Below are positions 6,924-15,214 of a DNA stretch of 24,552 bases, one piece after another. The DNA comes from Verrucomicrobia bacterium UBA673 (GTDB lineage Bacteria; Verrucomicrobiota; Verrucomicrobiia; Limisphaerales; UBA1096), in the NCBI GenBank assembly GCA_002299785.1, contig DBNL01000099.1:1-24552 (forward strand), read 5' to 3'. How positions within the stretch are numbered: the first letter of the stretch is position 1; each line of letters opens with the position of its first letter. The notes under the pieces were generated by a model, which was given only the letters and a program-made list of their open reading frames with translations, did not search any database and was not told where the DNA came from. The translations under genes were made by a program, and so were the position numbers.

Positions 6924-8318
6924 ATGGTTATTTTAACGACAATTTATGTGGTTGCCGCCGTGCTGCTGCTCTTTGGCGCGGCGATCTTTGTGCACGAGTG
7001 GGGCCACTATTTCGTCGCGCGTATGTGCGGCATGAAGGTGGAAGAGTTCGCCATAGGCTTCGGCAAGATTCTCTGGAAGAAAGAAAAGGACGGCATCCTT
7101 TACACTGTCCGTATGATCCCGGCCGGCGGCTTCGTGAAGCTGCCACAGATGCTCACAAGCGAAGCGATTGAAGGTAAAAACGAGGAGGAGGACACCGAAC
7201 CGCTACCGGAAATCTCGCCGTGGGCCAAGATCGCCGTAGCTGTAGCCGGCCCGATCATGAACATCGTTTTCGCCATCGTGCTCGCGACTGTCATTTATTT
7301 TGTCGGCCTGCCGGAAATGATCACGCCGCCCGTGGTCGGCAATTTAAGCAAGGAATCGGAGGAGTACGCGCTCGGTATCCGCGAAGGCGACATTGTTACC
7401 AAGATCGACGACCAAGCGATTCCTTCTTGGGAGGAAGCCTACAAGCTGACCGCCTTGTCTCTGACAAACCGTTTCGCGGTGACCTTCCAGCGGGATCGCG
7501 ACGAATTCACCCACGTGCTGACGGCCACTCCGGTCAGCGACCAGATCCCGATCAAGACGCTTGATCTTCCGTCGAAGTTTCCGCCGATCGTGGGACGAGT
7601 ACTCGAGGGCCAGGCCGCCTCGGAGGCCGGCCTGAAACAGGATGACAAAATCATATCACTCGGCGGCATCCCCATCGGCGGACAGGGCCGATTGATTGAT
7701 GAGCTGCAAAAAAACGGCGACAAGGTGACGGAAATTGTCGTGCGCCGAGACGGCGAAAATGTCCCACTGCAGATCACTCCGCGAATGATCGAGGGCAAGG
7801 TGATGATCGGCGTGCAGTTCGGAGCTGGCCCGAGGGTTTACATCGAGCGGTATCCCGGGCCGACGCCGTGGGAGAACATCTCGGAAGTCGGCTCACTCAT
7901 GTGGCGGACGCTCTACGCGCTGTTTCACCCGAAGCAAACCGGAGTGGGCGTCAGCGACCTGAGCGGGCCAGTCGGCATCCTCGCAATGCTCGGTGCCATG
8001 GTAAAAACCGACTACCGTCTAGCATTGAATTTTCTTGTGTTGCTCAACGTGAACCTTGCCATCCTCAACATGCTACCGATCCCCGTGCTTGACGGCGGCC
8101 ACACAGTCATGGGGCTAATCGAGGGTATTTTCCGCCGCAAAATCCCCGCCAAACTCCAGGAATGGGCCACGACCGGCTTTGCCGTGGCGCTGATCTCGCT
8201 GATGTTGTACGTGACGTTCCACGACGTCTTCATGCGGCGCGGCATCTTCGTTGACATGTTCAACAACGAAGCGGAGGTTCAGGCACCCGCTGATCCTTCT
8301 CCCACCGCCAGCGAATAA
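6924..8318 (+). CDS. rseP: RseP-type site-2 intramembrane zinc metalloprotease
   Basis: RseP cleaves membrane-bound anti-sigma factors and signal peptide remnants within the inner membrane. The protein has 464 residues from ATG 6924. An upstream in-frame codon at 6849 would only add sequence overlapping gltX. The zinc site HEWGH is at residues 24-28 in the first membrane segment. Two PDZ-like regions follow, with GIREGDIVTKIDDQ and AGLKQDDKIISLGG as their core turns. The second catalytic motif NMLPIPVLDGGH (382-393, with Asp390) lies in a later membrane segment, and a final membrane segment precedes the C-terminus. The order TM-PDZ-PDZ-TM matches the Escherichia coli enzyme. It is followed after 9 bp by ispG; dxr, a frequent neighbour of rseP in other bacteria, is not in the window. 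Confidence 0.96.
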   Translation: MVILTTIYVVAAVLLLFGAAIFVHEWGHYFVARMCGMKVEEFAIGFGKILWKKEKDGILYTVRMIPAGGFVKLPQMLTSEAIEGKNEEEDTEPLPEISPWAKIAVAVAGPIMNIVFAIVLATVIYFVGLPEMITPPVVGNLSKESEEYALGIREGDIVTKIDDQAIPSWEEAYKLTALSLTNRFAVTFQRDRDEFTHVLTATPVSDQIPIKTLDLPSKFPPIVGRVLEGQAASEAGLKQDDKIISLGGIPIGGQGRLIDELQKNGDKVTEIVVRRDGENVPLQITPRMIEGKVMIGVQFGAGPRVYIERYPGPTPWENISEVGSLMWRTLYALFHPKQTGVGVSDLSGPVGILAMLGAMVKTDYRLALNFLVLLNVNLAILNMLPIPVLDGGHTVMGLIEGIFRRKIPAKLQEWATTGFAVALISLMLYVTFHDVFMRRGIFVDMFNNEAEVQAPADPSPTASE

Positions 8319-8327
8319 TCTCCCGCC

Positions 8328-10109
8328 ATGAACTACTGCGCCTCACCGTATCGCCATGCGCGCCGGGACACGCGCCCGGTGGTCATCGGCGACCCCGAAA
8401 ACGGAGGCGTCATTGTTGGCGGCAGCGAAGCTGTCGTTCGCCAGTCGATGATCACCTGCAGCACGCTCGACACCGATGCGTGCATCGAGCAATCGATGGC
8501 CTTGGTCGAGGCCGGTTGCCAGGTTGTCCGCATCACCGCGCAAACCAAGCGATACGCTGCGAACCTTGAGCCGATCGTCGCCGGCATCCGCGCGCGCGGC
8601 TCAAATGTGCCGGTGGTCGCCGACATTCACTTCAAGCCGGACGCCGCTCTTGAAGCGGTGAAATGGTGCGAGATGGTGCGCGTCAACCCCGGCAACTACG
8701 CCGACTCCAAAAAATTTGACGTCCGCGAATACACCGACGAGCAATACGCAGACGAGTTGGCTCGCATCGAGGCTGAGTTCGTGCCGCTCGTCGAGGAGTG
8801 CAAAACGCGCAACCGAGCACTGCGTATCGGCACCAACCACGGTTCGCTCAGTGACCGCATCATGAACCGCTACGGAGACACGCCACTGGGCATGGTCGAG
8901 AGCGCGCTCGAGTTCGCCCAAATCGCACGCAAGATGGATTTCCACAATTTCAAGTTCTCGATGAAATCCAGCAACCCGAAGGTGATGATCGAGTGCTACC
9001 GGCTCCTGGCTGAGCGTCTCGCCAAGCTAGGGCAGGACTGGAATTATCCGCTACACCTTGGCGTCACCGAGGCCGGCGATGGTGAAGATGGCCGCATCAA
9101 GAGCGCCATCGGAATAGGCTCGCTGCTTTGCGACGGCCTGGGCGACACTATCCGTGTTTCACTCACAGAGGATTCGCCAAACGAGATCGCCGTCTGCAAC
9201 GACCTGCTCGCACAGATTCCCGAGTTGACCAAACCGGACGGCGTGATAACAGACGTGCCATTGGCCTACGACCCGTTCGATTATGCGCGACGTGCAACAC
9301 CTGAGATCTGGTTGGCCGACGGCGTGAAGTGCGGTGGTGAACAAACCATCCGCGTTGTCGTGACTCAATCAGCCTGGGACAAGCTTGCGCCACGCATCCA
9401 GCCAGGAGACGACGTGAAACCGGAGGCAATTTACGAGGAATTGAACGTGATGGAAGTCGATCCGCGCGAGGCGTTTTCCGTCAACTGCGACACTCAACTT
9501 GTCACGGTGAAGGACGACATCGACCTGCCCGCCATCACCGCGTTCCGCTTGCTGGCCGGTCGGATCAAGGCAATTGGCCGCACGAATCCTATTTTGCTAA
9601 AGGACTGCATCAACTTCGGCGACACACCGCTCGAGCCGAACATCGCCCTGCTCCGCGCCGCCGTCGTGATCGGCTCGCTGCTGTGCGACGGCATTGGGGA
9701 CACCATTTTGATTCGCGGCGAGAGTGGCGCCGGCCAGTCGCTGCGCCTGGCCTACAATATTTTGCAGGCAGCCGGTTGTCGCTCGTTCAAGACCGACTTC
9801 GTCGCCTGCCCAAGCTGTGGTCGAACACTGTTTGATCTGCAGGAAGTCACCGCCCGCATCAAGGCCCGCACTGAGCACCTTAAAGGTGTGAAGATAGCCA
9901 TTATGGGATGCATCGTGAACGGTCCGGGCGAGATGGCCGATGCTGATTTCGGATATGTCGGCGGCGCGCCGGGCAAGATCAACCTCTACGTCGGTCGTGA
10001 GCCGGTGCGATTTAACATCCCCGAGATCGAGGCGGTCGAGAGCCTCGTCGATCTCATCCGAGAACACGACAAATGGGTTGAGCCTGCCAGCGAACCCATG
10101 TCTGCCTGA
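8328..10109 (+). CDS. ispG: 4-hydroxy-3-methylbut-2-en-1-yl diphosphate synthase, long three-domain form
   Basis: IspG (GcpE) performs the penultimate step of the MEP isoprenoid pathway, converting MEcPP to HMBPP with a [4Fe-4S] cluster. At 593 residues this is the long form with an extra domain between the N-terminal TIM barrel (about 20-300) and the C-terminal cluster domain (about 450-580). That form is known from plants, Chlamydiae, Bacteroidetes and relatives, while most bacteria have about 370 residues. Cluster ligands are visible: Cys494 and Cys497 in ACPSCGRT, Cys528 in MGCIVNGPGE, and Glu535 as the likely fourth ligand. The VADIHF and VRVNPGN motifs mark the barrel. No Shine-Dalgarno sequence is evident. 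The TGA stop overlaps the next start codon by one base (TGATG), so rnhC is translationally coupled. Confidence 0.97.
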   Translation: MNYCASPYRHARRDTRPVVIGDPENGGVIVGGSEAVVRQSMITCSTLDTDACIEQSMALVEAGCQVVRITAQTKRYAANLEPIVAGIRARGSNVPVVADIHFKPDAALEAVKWCEMVRVNPGNYADSKKFDVREYTDEQYADELARIEAEFVPLVEECKTRNRALRIGTNHGSLSDRIMNRYGDTPLGMVESALEFAQIARKMDFHNFKFSMKSSNPKVMIECYRLLAERLAKLGQDWNYPLHLGVTEAGDGEDGRIKSAIGIGSLLCDGLGDTIRVSLTEDSPNEIAVCNDLLAQIPELTKPDGVITDVPLAYDPFDYARRATPEIWLADGVKCGGEQTIRVVVTQSAWDKLAPRIQPGDDVKPEAIYEELNVMEVDPREAFSVNCDTQLVTVKDDIDLPAITAFRLLAGRIKAIGRTNPILLKDCINFGDTPLEPNIALLRAAVVIGSLLCDGIGDTILIRGESGAGQSLRLAYNILQAAGCRSFKTDFVACPSCGRTLFDLQEVTARIKARTEHLKGVKIAIMGCIVNGPGEMADADFGYVGGAPGKINLYVGREPVRFNIPEIEAVESLVDLIREHDKWVEPASEPMSA

Positions 10110-11029
10110 TGACCAGCCACACCGCCAAGCTGTCTCCCGTGCAGGCGGAGACGTTGCGAGGGATTCTGGCCAAGCGCGACTTTGACACAGCCGCCGTGCC
10201 GCACGCCGTTTACAGCTTCAAGCGTCCCGGCCTCACTGTCACCTGGTACGAGAGCGGCAAGCTGCTCGCACAAGGCAAAGGCACACGCGAGTTTGTCGAG
10301 TTCACCCTAGAGCCAGAGGTGCTCGGTGAAGCGACGCTCGGCTACGAACTCGAGACGCAGCCCGAACAACTCGAGCCCCGGCTCGGCGTCGACGAAAGTG
10401 GCAAGGGCGATTTTTTTGGGCCGCTAGTTGTCGCCGGTGTTTACGTGAACGAGCCGATTGCCCGCACGCTGCACGAACTGGGCGTCAAGGATTCCAAGGC
10501 CATCACCACCGACAAAAGAATCGCCACCTTGGCCAAGGGCATTCGGGAAACCCGCGGCTGCGTCTACTCCGTCGTTCCGATAGGCAACGCCACGTACAAT
10601 CGGCTTCACCAAAACATGCGCAACGTGAACAAGATTCTCGCTTGGGGCCACGCGCGGGTCATCGAGAATCTGCTGGGCCAACGGCATCGCATGGAACCGC
10701 CACCACTCCGCGCGATCAGCGACCAGTTCGCCCGGAACAAAGCCACAGTGAAAAACGCGCTGATGGAGGAAGGCCGCCAACTTGAGCTGGTGCAGATGCA
10801 CAAGGCGGAATCCGACATCGCGGTGGCCGCCGCCTCGATTCTGGCGCGGGCCTTGTTCGTCGAGCGCCTCGCCGCACTTGGCCGGGAGTTTGACCTGGAG
10901 TTGCCCAAGGGAGCCTCGTCAAGAGTGGACGCTGCCGGCGCGGATTTCCTCAAAAAACATGGAATGAACAAATTGGGCCAGGCTGCCAAGCTCCACTTCC
11001 GCACCACCCAAAAAATCCAAGCAAAGTAA
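10109..11029 (+). CDS. rnhC: Ribonuclease HIII
   Basis: RNase HIII removes RNA from RNA-DNA hybrids. The protein has 306 residues. The N-terminal ~85 residues form the TBP-like substrate-binding domain typical of the HIII type. The catalytic domain opens with DESGKGDFFGPLV (95-107); the Ser-Gly-Lys-Gly form distinguishes HIII from HII (DEVGRG). Likely metal ligands are Asp95, Glu96, Asp205 (in ISDQF) and Asp236 (in HKAESDIAVA). The gene overlaps the ispG stop by one base and ends 15 bp from the convergent DUF5069 gene. A TTGGCCAA copy lies within it (10529-10536). Confidence 0.95.
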   Translation: MTSHTAKLSPVQAETLRGILAKRDFDTAAVPHAVYSFKRPGLTVTWYESGKLLAQGKGTREFVEFTLEPEVLGEATLGYELETQPEQLEPRLGVDESGKGDFFGPLVVAGVYVNEPIARTLHELGVKDSKAITTDKRIATLAKGIRETRGCVYSVVPIGNATYNRLHQNMRNVNKILAWGHARVIENLLGQRHRMEPPPLRAISDQFARNKATVKNALMEEGRQLELVQMHKAESDIAVAAASILARALFVERLAALGREFDLELPKGASSRVDAAGADFLKKHGMNKLGQAAKLHFRTTQKIQAK

Positions 11030-11044
11030 GGCTAAGCAGAGTGA

Positions 11045-11467
11045 TCAACTCCGGCCTTCGTCGGCGTCGATGTAGTCAAACATGCAGCGAATGTCGTCGC
11101 GATCCTTCAGGCCAGACTCGGCCTTGCGCTGATTGAGCAACTCAAGCAGCCTACCCTCCGTTCCATAGCTCAACAGTTTGTCCCTTAACGCCGTTTTGGC
11201 CTCATCGGGTGTGCTGACGTTGGCTTTGACCCAGTCGCTGACCTGCCCGTCGGTGATTGAGTTTTTGACGACGCTGACAAAAGTGCCCGGCTCGACACCG
11301 CTGGACTGAAACCAGGCAAGGTCGAACCCCTTGTGCAAATAGTTCGGCTGATAATCAGCGGGTAGTTGGCCGGCTTCGTGTAGGCGAATTTTGTCAACGA
11401 GCCGCGGCAGGTGCACCCAGCTGTCCATGGTCTCGTACGGGCTTCTCGGATAAATTGTGTCGCACAT
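11045..11467 (-). CDS. DUF5069 family protein
   Basis: The protein has 140 residues from ATG 11467, preceded by GGAG about 9 nt upstream inside the end of the thioredoxin gene. An in-frame upstream ATG at 11626 would lie within the thioredoxin gene and only add out-of-phase sequence. Recognisable features are PRSPYETMDSWVHLPRL (8-24) followed by a DK and a long helical region; this Pro-Arg-Ser-Pro...His-Leu-Pro-Arg pattern is what I associate with DUF5069, a family common in Verrucomicrobiota with no known function. No signal peptide or membrane segment is present, so it is cytoplasmic. It is separated by only 4 bp from the upstream tlpA-like gene, which implies co-transcription. Confidence 0.8.
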   Translation of the reverse strand: MCDTIYPRSPYETMDSWVHLPRLVDKIRLHEAGQLPADYQPNYLHKGFDLAWFQSSGVEPGTFVSVVKNSITDGQVSDWVKANVSTPDEAKTALRDKLLSYGTEGRLLELLNQRKAESGLKDRDDIRCMFDYIDADEGRS

Positions 11468-11471
11468 AAAA

Positions 11472-12008
11472 TTATTTCTCCGCCAGCAGGTGTTCGATAG
11501 CCTTCTCAACGTCGGCATTGGCGATGTCGCCCCAGCGCAGCTTGCCGTCACTGCCAATGATGTAGTAATCGGGGTAGCTATTAACGGCATAGGCAGCGAC
11601 CACTTTGCCATCTGCGTCGAGCGCAACCGGATACTCGATGCCGTGCTGCTTGGCGGTCTGCTTCATTTTCTCGCCGCCGCGTGAGGCACAAACGCCAATG
11701 ATGACCACGCCCTTATCGGCGTACTTTTTGCGCAGCTTGTTAGTCTTGGGAATGGAGGCAATGCAAGGACCGCACCACGTCGCCCAAAAGTCGAGCACGA
11801 CGATTTTACCCTGGGTGTCCGGGGCCTTGCCACCCTTGGTATTCAGCCACTGACTGAGTGTCAGCTTGGGAGCGGGCTTGCCGTGCAGCCCGGTGACAGT
11901 GGCTCGCTGTTTGCCTCTTTCGAGCCGGGGTTCCTCTGCAGACAGGCCAAGTGTAGTGCCGACGAGCAGCAGTAATGTGATCGTATATCGTACAAAGTGA
12001 TACTTCAT
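11472..12008 (-). CDS. Secreted TlpA/ResA-like thiol-disulfide oxidoreductase
   Basis: A thioredoxin-fold protein of 178 residues with a signal peptide (about 1-24, hydrophobic core ITLLLLVGTTLGL). The redox motif is WCGPC with Cys79 and Cys82, in the context VLDFWATWCGPC. The cis-proline follows at Pro146 (NSYPDYYIIG). An insertion after the second strand (GVCASRGGEKMKQ) is typical of the TlpA/ResA/AhpC-TSA group, which acts in the periplasm to reduce cytochrome c apoproteins or other disulfides. Specific partner unknown. It is divergent from ileS over 122 bp, and a TTGGCCAA palindrome lies 16 bp before its start. Confidence 0.9.
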   Translation of the reverse strand: MKYHFVRYTITLLLLVGTTLGLSAEEPRLERGKQRATVTGLHGKPAPKLTLSQWLNTKGGKAPDTQGKIVVLDFWATWCGPCIASIPKTNKLRKKYADKGVVIIGVCASRGGEKMKQTAKQHGIEYPVALDADGKVVAAYAVNSYPDYYIIGSDGKLRWGDIANADVEKAIEHLLAEK

Positions 12009-12024
12009 GCCGCAAACCGTACCG

Positions 12025-12034
12025 CTTGGCCAAA
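12025..12034. repeat. TTGGCCAA palindrome, copy 16 bp upstream of the tlpA-like gene
   Basis: CTTGGCCAAA on the plus strand. Read on the minus strand it is TTTGGCCAAGCGG, identical in 13 bases to the copy at 12075-12087 in the opposite orientation. The centres of the two copies are exactly 50 bp apart. Confidence 0.78.
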
Positions 12035-12074
12035 CGCAGTCAAGTCAAGCGCTCCAGCCGTTTCTGCTTTTGCC

Positions 12075-12084
12075 TTTGGCCAAG
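12075..12084. repeat. TTGGCCAA palindrome, copy 46 bp upstream of ileS
   Basis: TTTGGCCAAG followed by CGG on the plus strand. It forms an inverted pair with the copy at 12025-12034 between the divergent tlpA-like and ileS genes. Confidence 0.78.
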
Positions 12085-12104
12085 CGGGCTGGTAGGTTGC
12101 CGCG

Positions 12105-12122
12105 CCTGCCCATCCGGGCAGG
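12105..12122 (+). promoter_or_regulatory. 7-bp hairpin directly upstream of the ileS start codon
   Basis: CCTGCCC (12105-12111), a four-base loop ATCC and GGGCAGG (12116-12122) form a perfect GC-rich stem ending 8 nt before the ileS ATG. In the mRNA it would sit over the ribosome-binding region and could limit initiation. No T run follows, so it is not a simple terminator. Confidence 0.45.
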
Positions 12123-12130
12123 TGCCCGAG

Positions 12131-14959
12131 ATGGAGTATAAAAAAACACTGAACCTTCCGCAGACGGATTTCCCTATGCGCGCGGGGCTCGTACAGCGCG
12201 AGCCGGAGCGCCTGGCTAAATGGTACGCGGAAGGCCTTTATGAACAGATACAAAAACGCCGCGAAGGGGCCGAAAGGTTTTTGCTGCACGACGGCCCACC
12301 GTTCGCCAATGGGGACGTGCATATCGGCACGGCACTGAACAAAATTCTAAAGGACTTCATTCTCAAGTACCAGACGCTACGCGGCAAACACGTGCCGTAC
12401 GTGCCGGGCTGGGACTGCCACGGGCTGCCGATCGAGTTCAAGGTCACGCAGCAGATGCGAAAGGATGGCAACACTGACGCCACGCCGGCGACGATCCGCA
12501 AAGCCTGCGAGGCGTACGCGCTAGAGTTCGTCGACAAACAGCGTGAGCAGTTCAAGCGGCTCGGCGTACTCGGCGAGTGGAACAATCCGTACCTCACTCT
12601 CCATCCCGAGTACGAGGCTGAGGAGCTGCGGTTGTTCGCCGAGTTGGTGGACAAGGGGTTTGTTTATCGAGGCAAAAAACCGGTTTACTGGAGCATCCCG
12701 TGCCGCACGGCGCTGGCCGAAGCGGAGGTCGAATATCAGGATCATATCAGCCAGAGTGTTTATGTGAAATTCCCGATCGTGGGCGAGACAGACATGCACC
12801 TGCTGATCTGGACGACCACGCCGTGGACACTGCCGGCCAACCTCGCCGTCGCCTACAATTCCAGGTTCGACTACCAGTTGATCCGCGTCGGCGAAGAGGC
12901 GCTACTCGTCAGCGTGCCCCTGCTCGACACTATCGTCGAGAAGTGCGGCTGGGCGGGTGACTTTGAGATTTTGCGCACGGTGCAGAGCGACCAACTCGCT
13001 GAAATGGAATATCACCATCCGTTCTGCAACCGCACAGGCAAACTGTTCGCAGGCGACATGTTCGTAGACGACAGCGCTGGCACCGGCCTGGTCCACATCG
13101 CACCCGGACACGGCCAGGACGACTACAACCTTGGCCGCGCGAACGGCCTACCGGTTTACTCGCCGGTGGACGACACCGGCCGCCTCACCCGCACCGCCGA
13201 TCTGCCGGAGGAACAGCAGATGTCCCACGAGCTCGTCGGCAAACAAATCCTCGAGCGCAAAGGCAAATGCGAAGCCAACGACGCCGTCATCGAGGTGCTC
13301 AAGGCTGACAACAAGCTGGCCTTTGAGGAGCAGTACGAGCATAGCTACCCTCACTGTTGGCGTAGCAAAACACCGGTGATTTTCCGTTCGATGGACCAGT
13401 GGTTTGTCAACATCGATCACGACGGTTTTCGTGACAAGGCACTCGCCGCCATCGATGGCGTCAACTGGCTTCCCGGCTGGGGGCGCAACAGGATCGAGGG
13501 CGCGGTCAAGTCGCGACCCGACTGGTGTATCTCGCGCCAGCGATCGTGGGGCGTGCCAATCCCGGCGTTTTACGACGCACAGGGCGAGCTGATACTCGAC
13601 GCGCGAATCGTCCGGAAAACAGCCGACCTCGTGCAGGAGCACGGATCGAACGTTTGGTTCGAGCGCGACTTCAACGACCTTTGGGCCGCGGTAAAGCCAG
13701 ACAGCTGGGACGGCGCGGAGCCGGTGGCCAAGTCCACCGACACTCTCGACGTATGGATCGATTCCGGCTCATCGTCGCGCGCCGTGCTCATGCAGCGCAG
13801 CGAGCTTGGCCGCCCGGGTGCCGAGGCCGGCTCGACCGATGCATGGCAAGCCGACTACTACCTTGAAGGCAGCGACCAGCACCGTGGATGGTTTCAGTCG
13901 TCGCTGCTGTTGTCTCTGGCCGCCAACAGTGTAGCACCGTATCGCAACGTAATGACGCACGGCTTCATGGTCGACGCCGACCGCGAGAAAATCTCGAAGA
14001 GCAAGCAGGCTGGTGGCCACTCCAAACCACAGACCGCAGAGGCCTACATCGGCAATTACGGCGCGGACATCGTCCGGCTGTGGGTGGCGTCGCAGGATTT
14101 TCGAAACGACATCACCGTCAGCGAGGAGCGGATCAAGAAAGTAGCTGAGGCGTACCGTGGCATCCGCAACGCCTTCCGCTATCAGCTCAGCAACCTGTAC
14201 GACTTTGACCCGACGCAACATACCGTTGCCAACGACGAATTGACGGGGCTCGACCGCTGGATTCTTGACGCGTTCGCAAAGCTCGATGCCGACGTCCGCT
14301 CGGCGCTCGACAAGTGCGAATTTCATATCGCCTATCAGCGCATCACCCAGTTCGTCTCGGTGGAGTTGTCGGCGGTGTATCATGACACGGTAAAAGATCG
14401 CCTTTACACATCACCGACAAACTCGTCACGTCGACGCTCAACGCAGACAACGCTTTACCGGTTGGTGCAGGGCTTCGCCAAGATGCTCTCGCCGATGATC
14501 GTATTCACTTCAGACGAGGCCTGGGAAGCTATTCCCCACCTCGACTCTGCAAGTGTGCACCTGACCGATTGGGAGCCATTTGAGTTCAGCATTAGCGCCG
14601 AAGAATCGGCCAACTGGGAAACGATGTTTGCCATCCGCGAACGCACACTGCCGATGCTTGAGAAAGCGCGGCAAGCCAAGCAGATCGGCAAGAGCCTCGA
14701 GGCTTGCGTGACCCTCACCGGCAATGGACGCGAACTCGAAATTGGCAAGGCGCACGGGGAGGATTTGCGCGAGCTAATAAACGTCTCGCAACTCAAGTAC
14801 GAAACGGGTGAAGGCGAGGAGTTGCAGGTCGCAGTAACCAATGCCGAGGGTGAAAAATGCGAACGCTGCTGGCGCTGGGAACCCACCGTCGGCTCACACG
14901 ACGATCACGCCACCCTCTGCACCCGCTGCGTCGAGGCCGTCAGCCAGGCCACCGGCTAA
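12131..14959 (+). CDS. ileS: Isoleucyl-tRNA synthetase
   Basis: A class I aminoacyl-tRNA synthetase of 942 residues, the normal length for bacterial IleRS. The start MEYKKTLNLPQTDFPMRA is the family N-terminus. A TTG at 12026 would give an extra 35 residues that are not IleRS-like, and GTG at 12122 is the only close alternative. The HIGH motif appears as HIGT (64-67) in PFANGDVHIGTALNK. The editing domain includes LLIWTTTPWTLPANLAV. The KMSKS loop is KISKS (620-624). The C-terminal zinc ribbon is intact, with Cys910, Cys913, Cys930 and Cys933 (CERC ... CTRC). This is the bacterial IleS1-like type, not the eukaryote-like mupirocin-resistant type, judging by the KISKS context and zinc ribbon. 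It stands alone, divergent from the thioredoxin gene. Confidence 0.97.
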   Translation: MEYKKTLNLPQTDFPMRAGLVQREPERLAKWYAEGLYEQIQKRREGAERFLLHDGPPFANGDVHIGTALNKILKDFILKYQTLRGKHVPYVPGWDCHGLPIEFKVTQQMRKDGNTDATPATIRKACEAYALEFVDKQREQFKRLGVLGEWNNPYLTLHPEYEAEELRLFAELVDKGFVYRGKKPVYWSIPCRTALAEAEVEYQDHISQSVYVKFPIVGETDMHLLIWTTTPWTLPANLAVAYNSRFDYQLIRVGEEALLVSVPLLDTIVEKCGWAGDFEILRTVQSDQLAEMEYHHPFCNRTGKLFAGDMFVDDSAGTGLVHIAPGHGQDDYNLGRANGLPVYSPVDDTGRLTRTADLPEEQQMSHELVGKQILERKGKCEANDAVIEVLKADNKLAFEEQYEHSYPHCWRSKTPVIFRSMDQWFVNIDHDGFRDKALAAIDGVNWLPGWGRNRIEGAVKSRPDWCISRQRSWGVPIPAFYDAQGELILDARIVRKTADLVQEHGSNVWFERDFNDLWAAVKPDSWDGAEPVAKSTDTLDVWIDSGSSSRAVLMQRSELGRPGAEAGSTDAWQADYYLEGSDQHRGWFQSSLLLSLAANSVAPYRNVMTHGFMVDADREKISKSKQAGGHSKPQTAEAYIGNYGADIVRLWVASQDFRNDITVSEERIKKVAEAYRGIRNAFRYQLSNLYDFDPTQHTVANDELTGLDRWILDAFAKLDADVRSALDKCEFHIAYQRITQFVSVELSAVYHDTVKDRLYTSPTNSSRRRSTQTTLYRLVQGFAKMLSPMIVFTSDEAWEAIPHLDSASVHLTDWEPFEFSISAEESANWETMFAIRERTLPMLEKARQAKQIGKSLEACVTLTGNGRELEIGKAHGEDLRELINVSQLKYETGEGEELQVAVTNAEGEKCERCWRWEPTVGSHDDHATLCTRCVEAVSQATG

Positions 14960-15102
14960 TTAACGCTTTTTTGTAACGATTCCGCAATAGCAGCAGAATC
15001 CATCAGCTTCGCGTTGGCGCGTTCTGCCTTCTGCTGATCATTCCCTTCGACCGCTTCAAGCATAAGCTGAAATGCCTCCAATCGCAGATGCATGTATTTC
15101 AC
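14956..15102 (-). CDS. Candidate small helical protein convergent with ileS
   Basis: A minus-strand frame ends at TAG (14956-14958), overlapping the ileS stop codon tail-to-tail. From GTG 15102 it encodes 48 residues (from ATG 15093, 45), beginning VKYMHLRLEAFQLMLEAVEG and ending AIAESLQKSVN. The sequence is amphipathic-helical with normal codon usage, and reads like real protein. The open frame continues upstream with equally protein-like residues (ERNIGLHDKL) to a TAG at 15205-15207, but without ATG, so the true start may be a rare codon or the gene may be N-terminally truncated. Family not recognised. The rest of the gap up to 15214 is T-rich and holds no other gene that I can see. Confidence 0.42.
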   Translation of the reverse strand: MKYMHLRLEAFQLMLEAVEGNDQQKAERANAKLMDSAAIAESLQKSVN

Positions 15103-15214
15103 TAATTTGTCATGTAACCCAATATTGCGTTCAGAAATTTTTTGAATTCGTTTTTTTCTGCTTGGCTTGACTGTTAGGCTGCCGAGGAGGAATATTCCGT
15201 TAACCTATTGGCTT

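Noticed and set aside
11468..11626. N-terminal extension of the DUF5069 gene from ATG 11626
   Set aside because: It would run inside the thioredoxin gene in another frame; ATG 11467 has a good GGAG and matches the family start.
12026..12130. N-terminal extension of ileS from TTG 12026
   Set aside because: The extension is not IleRS-like and its start lies inside a TTGGCCAA palindrome; ATG 12131 matches the family start.
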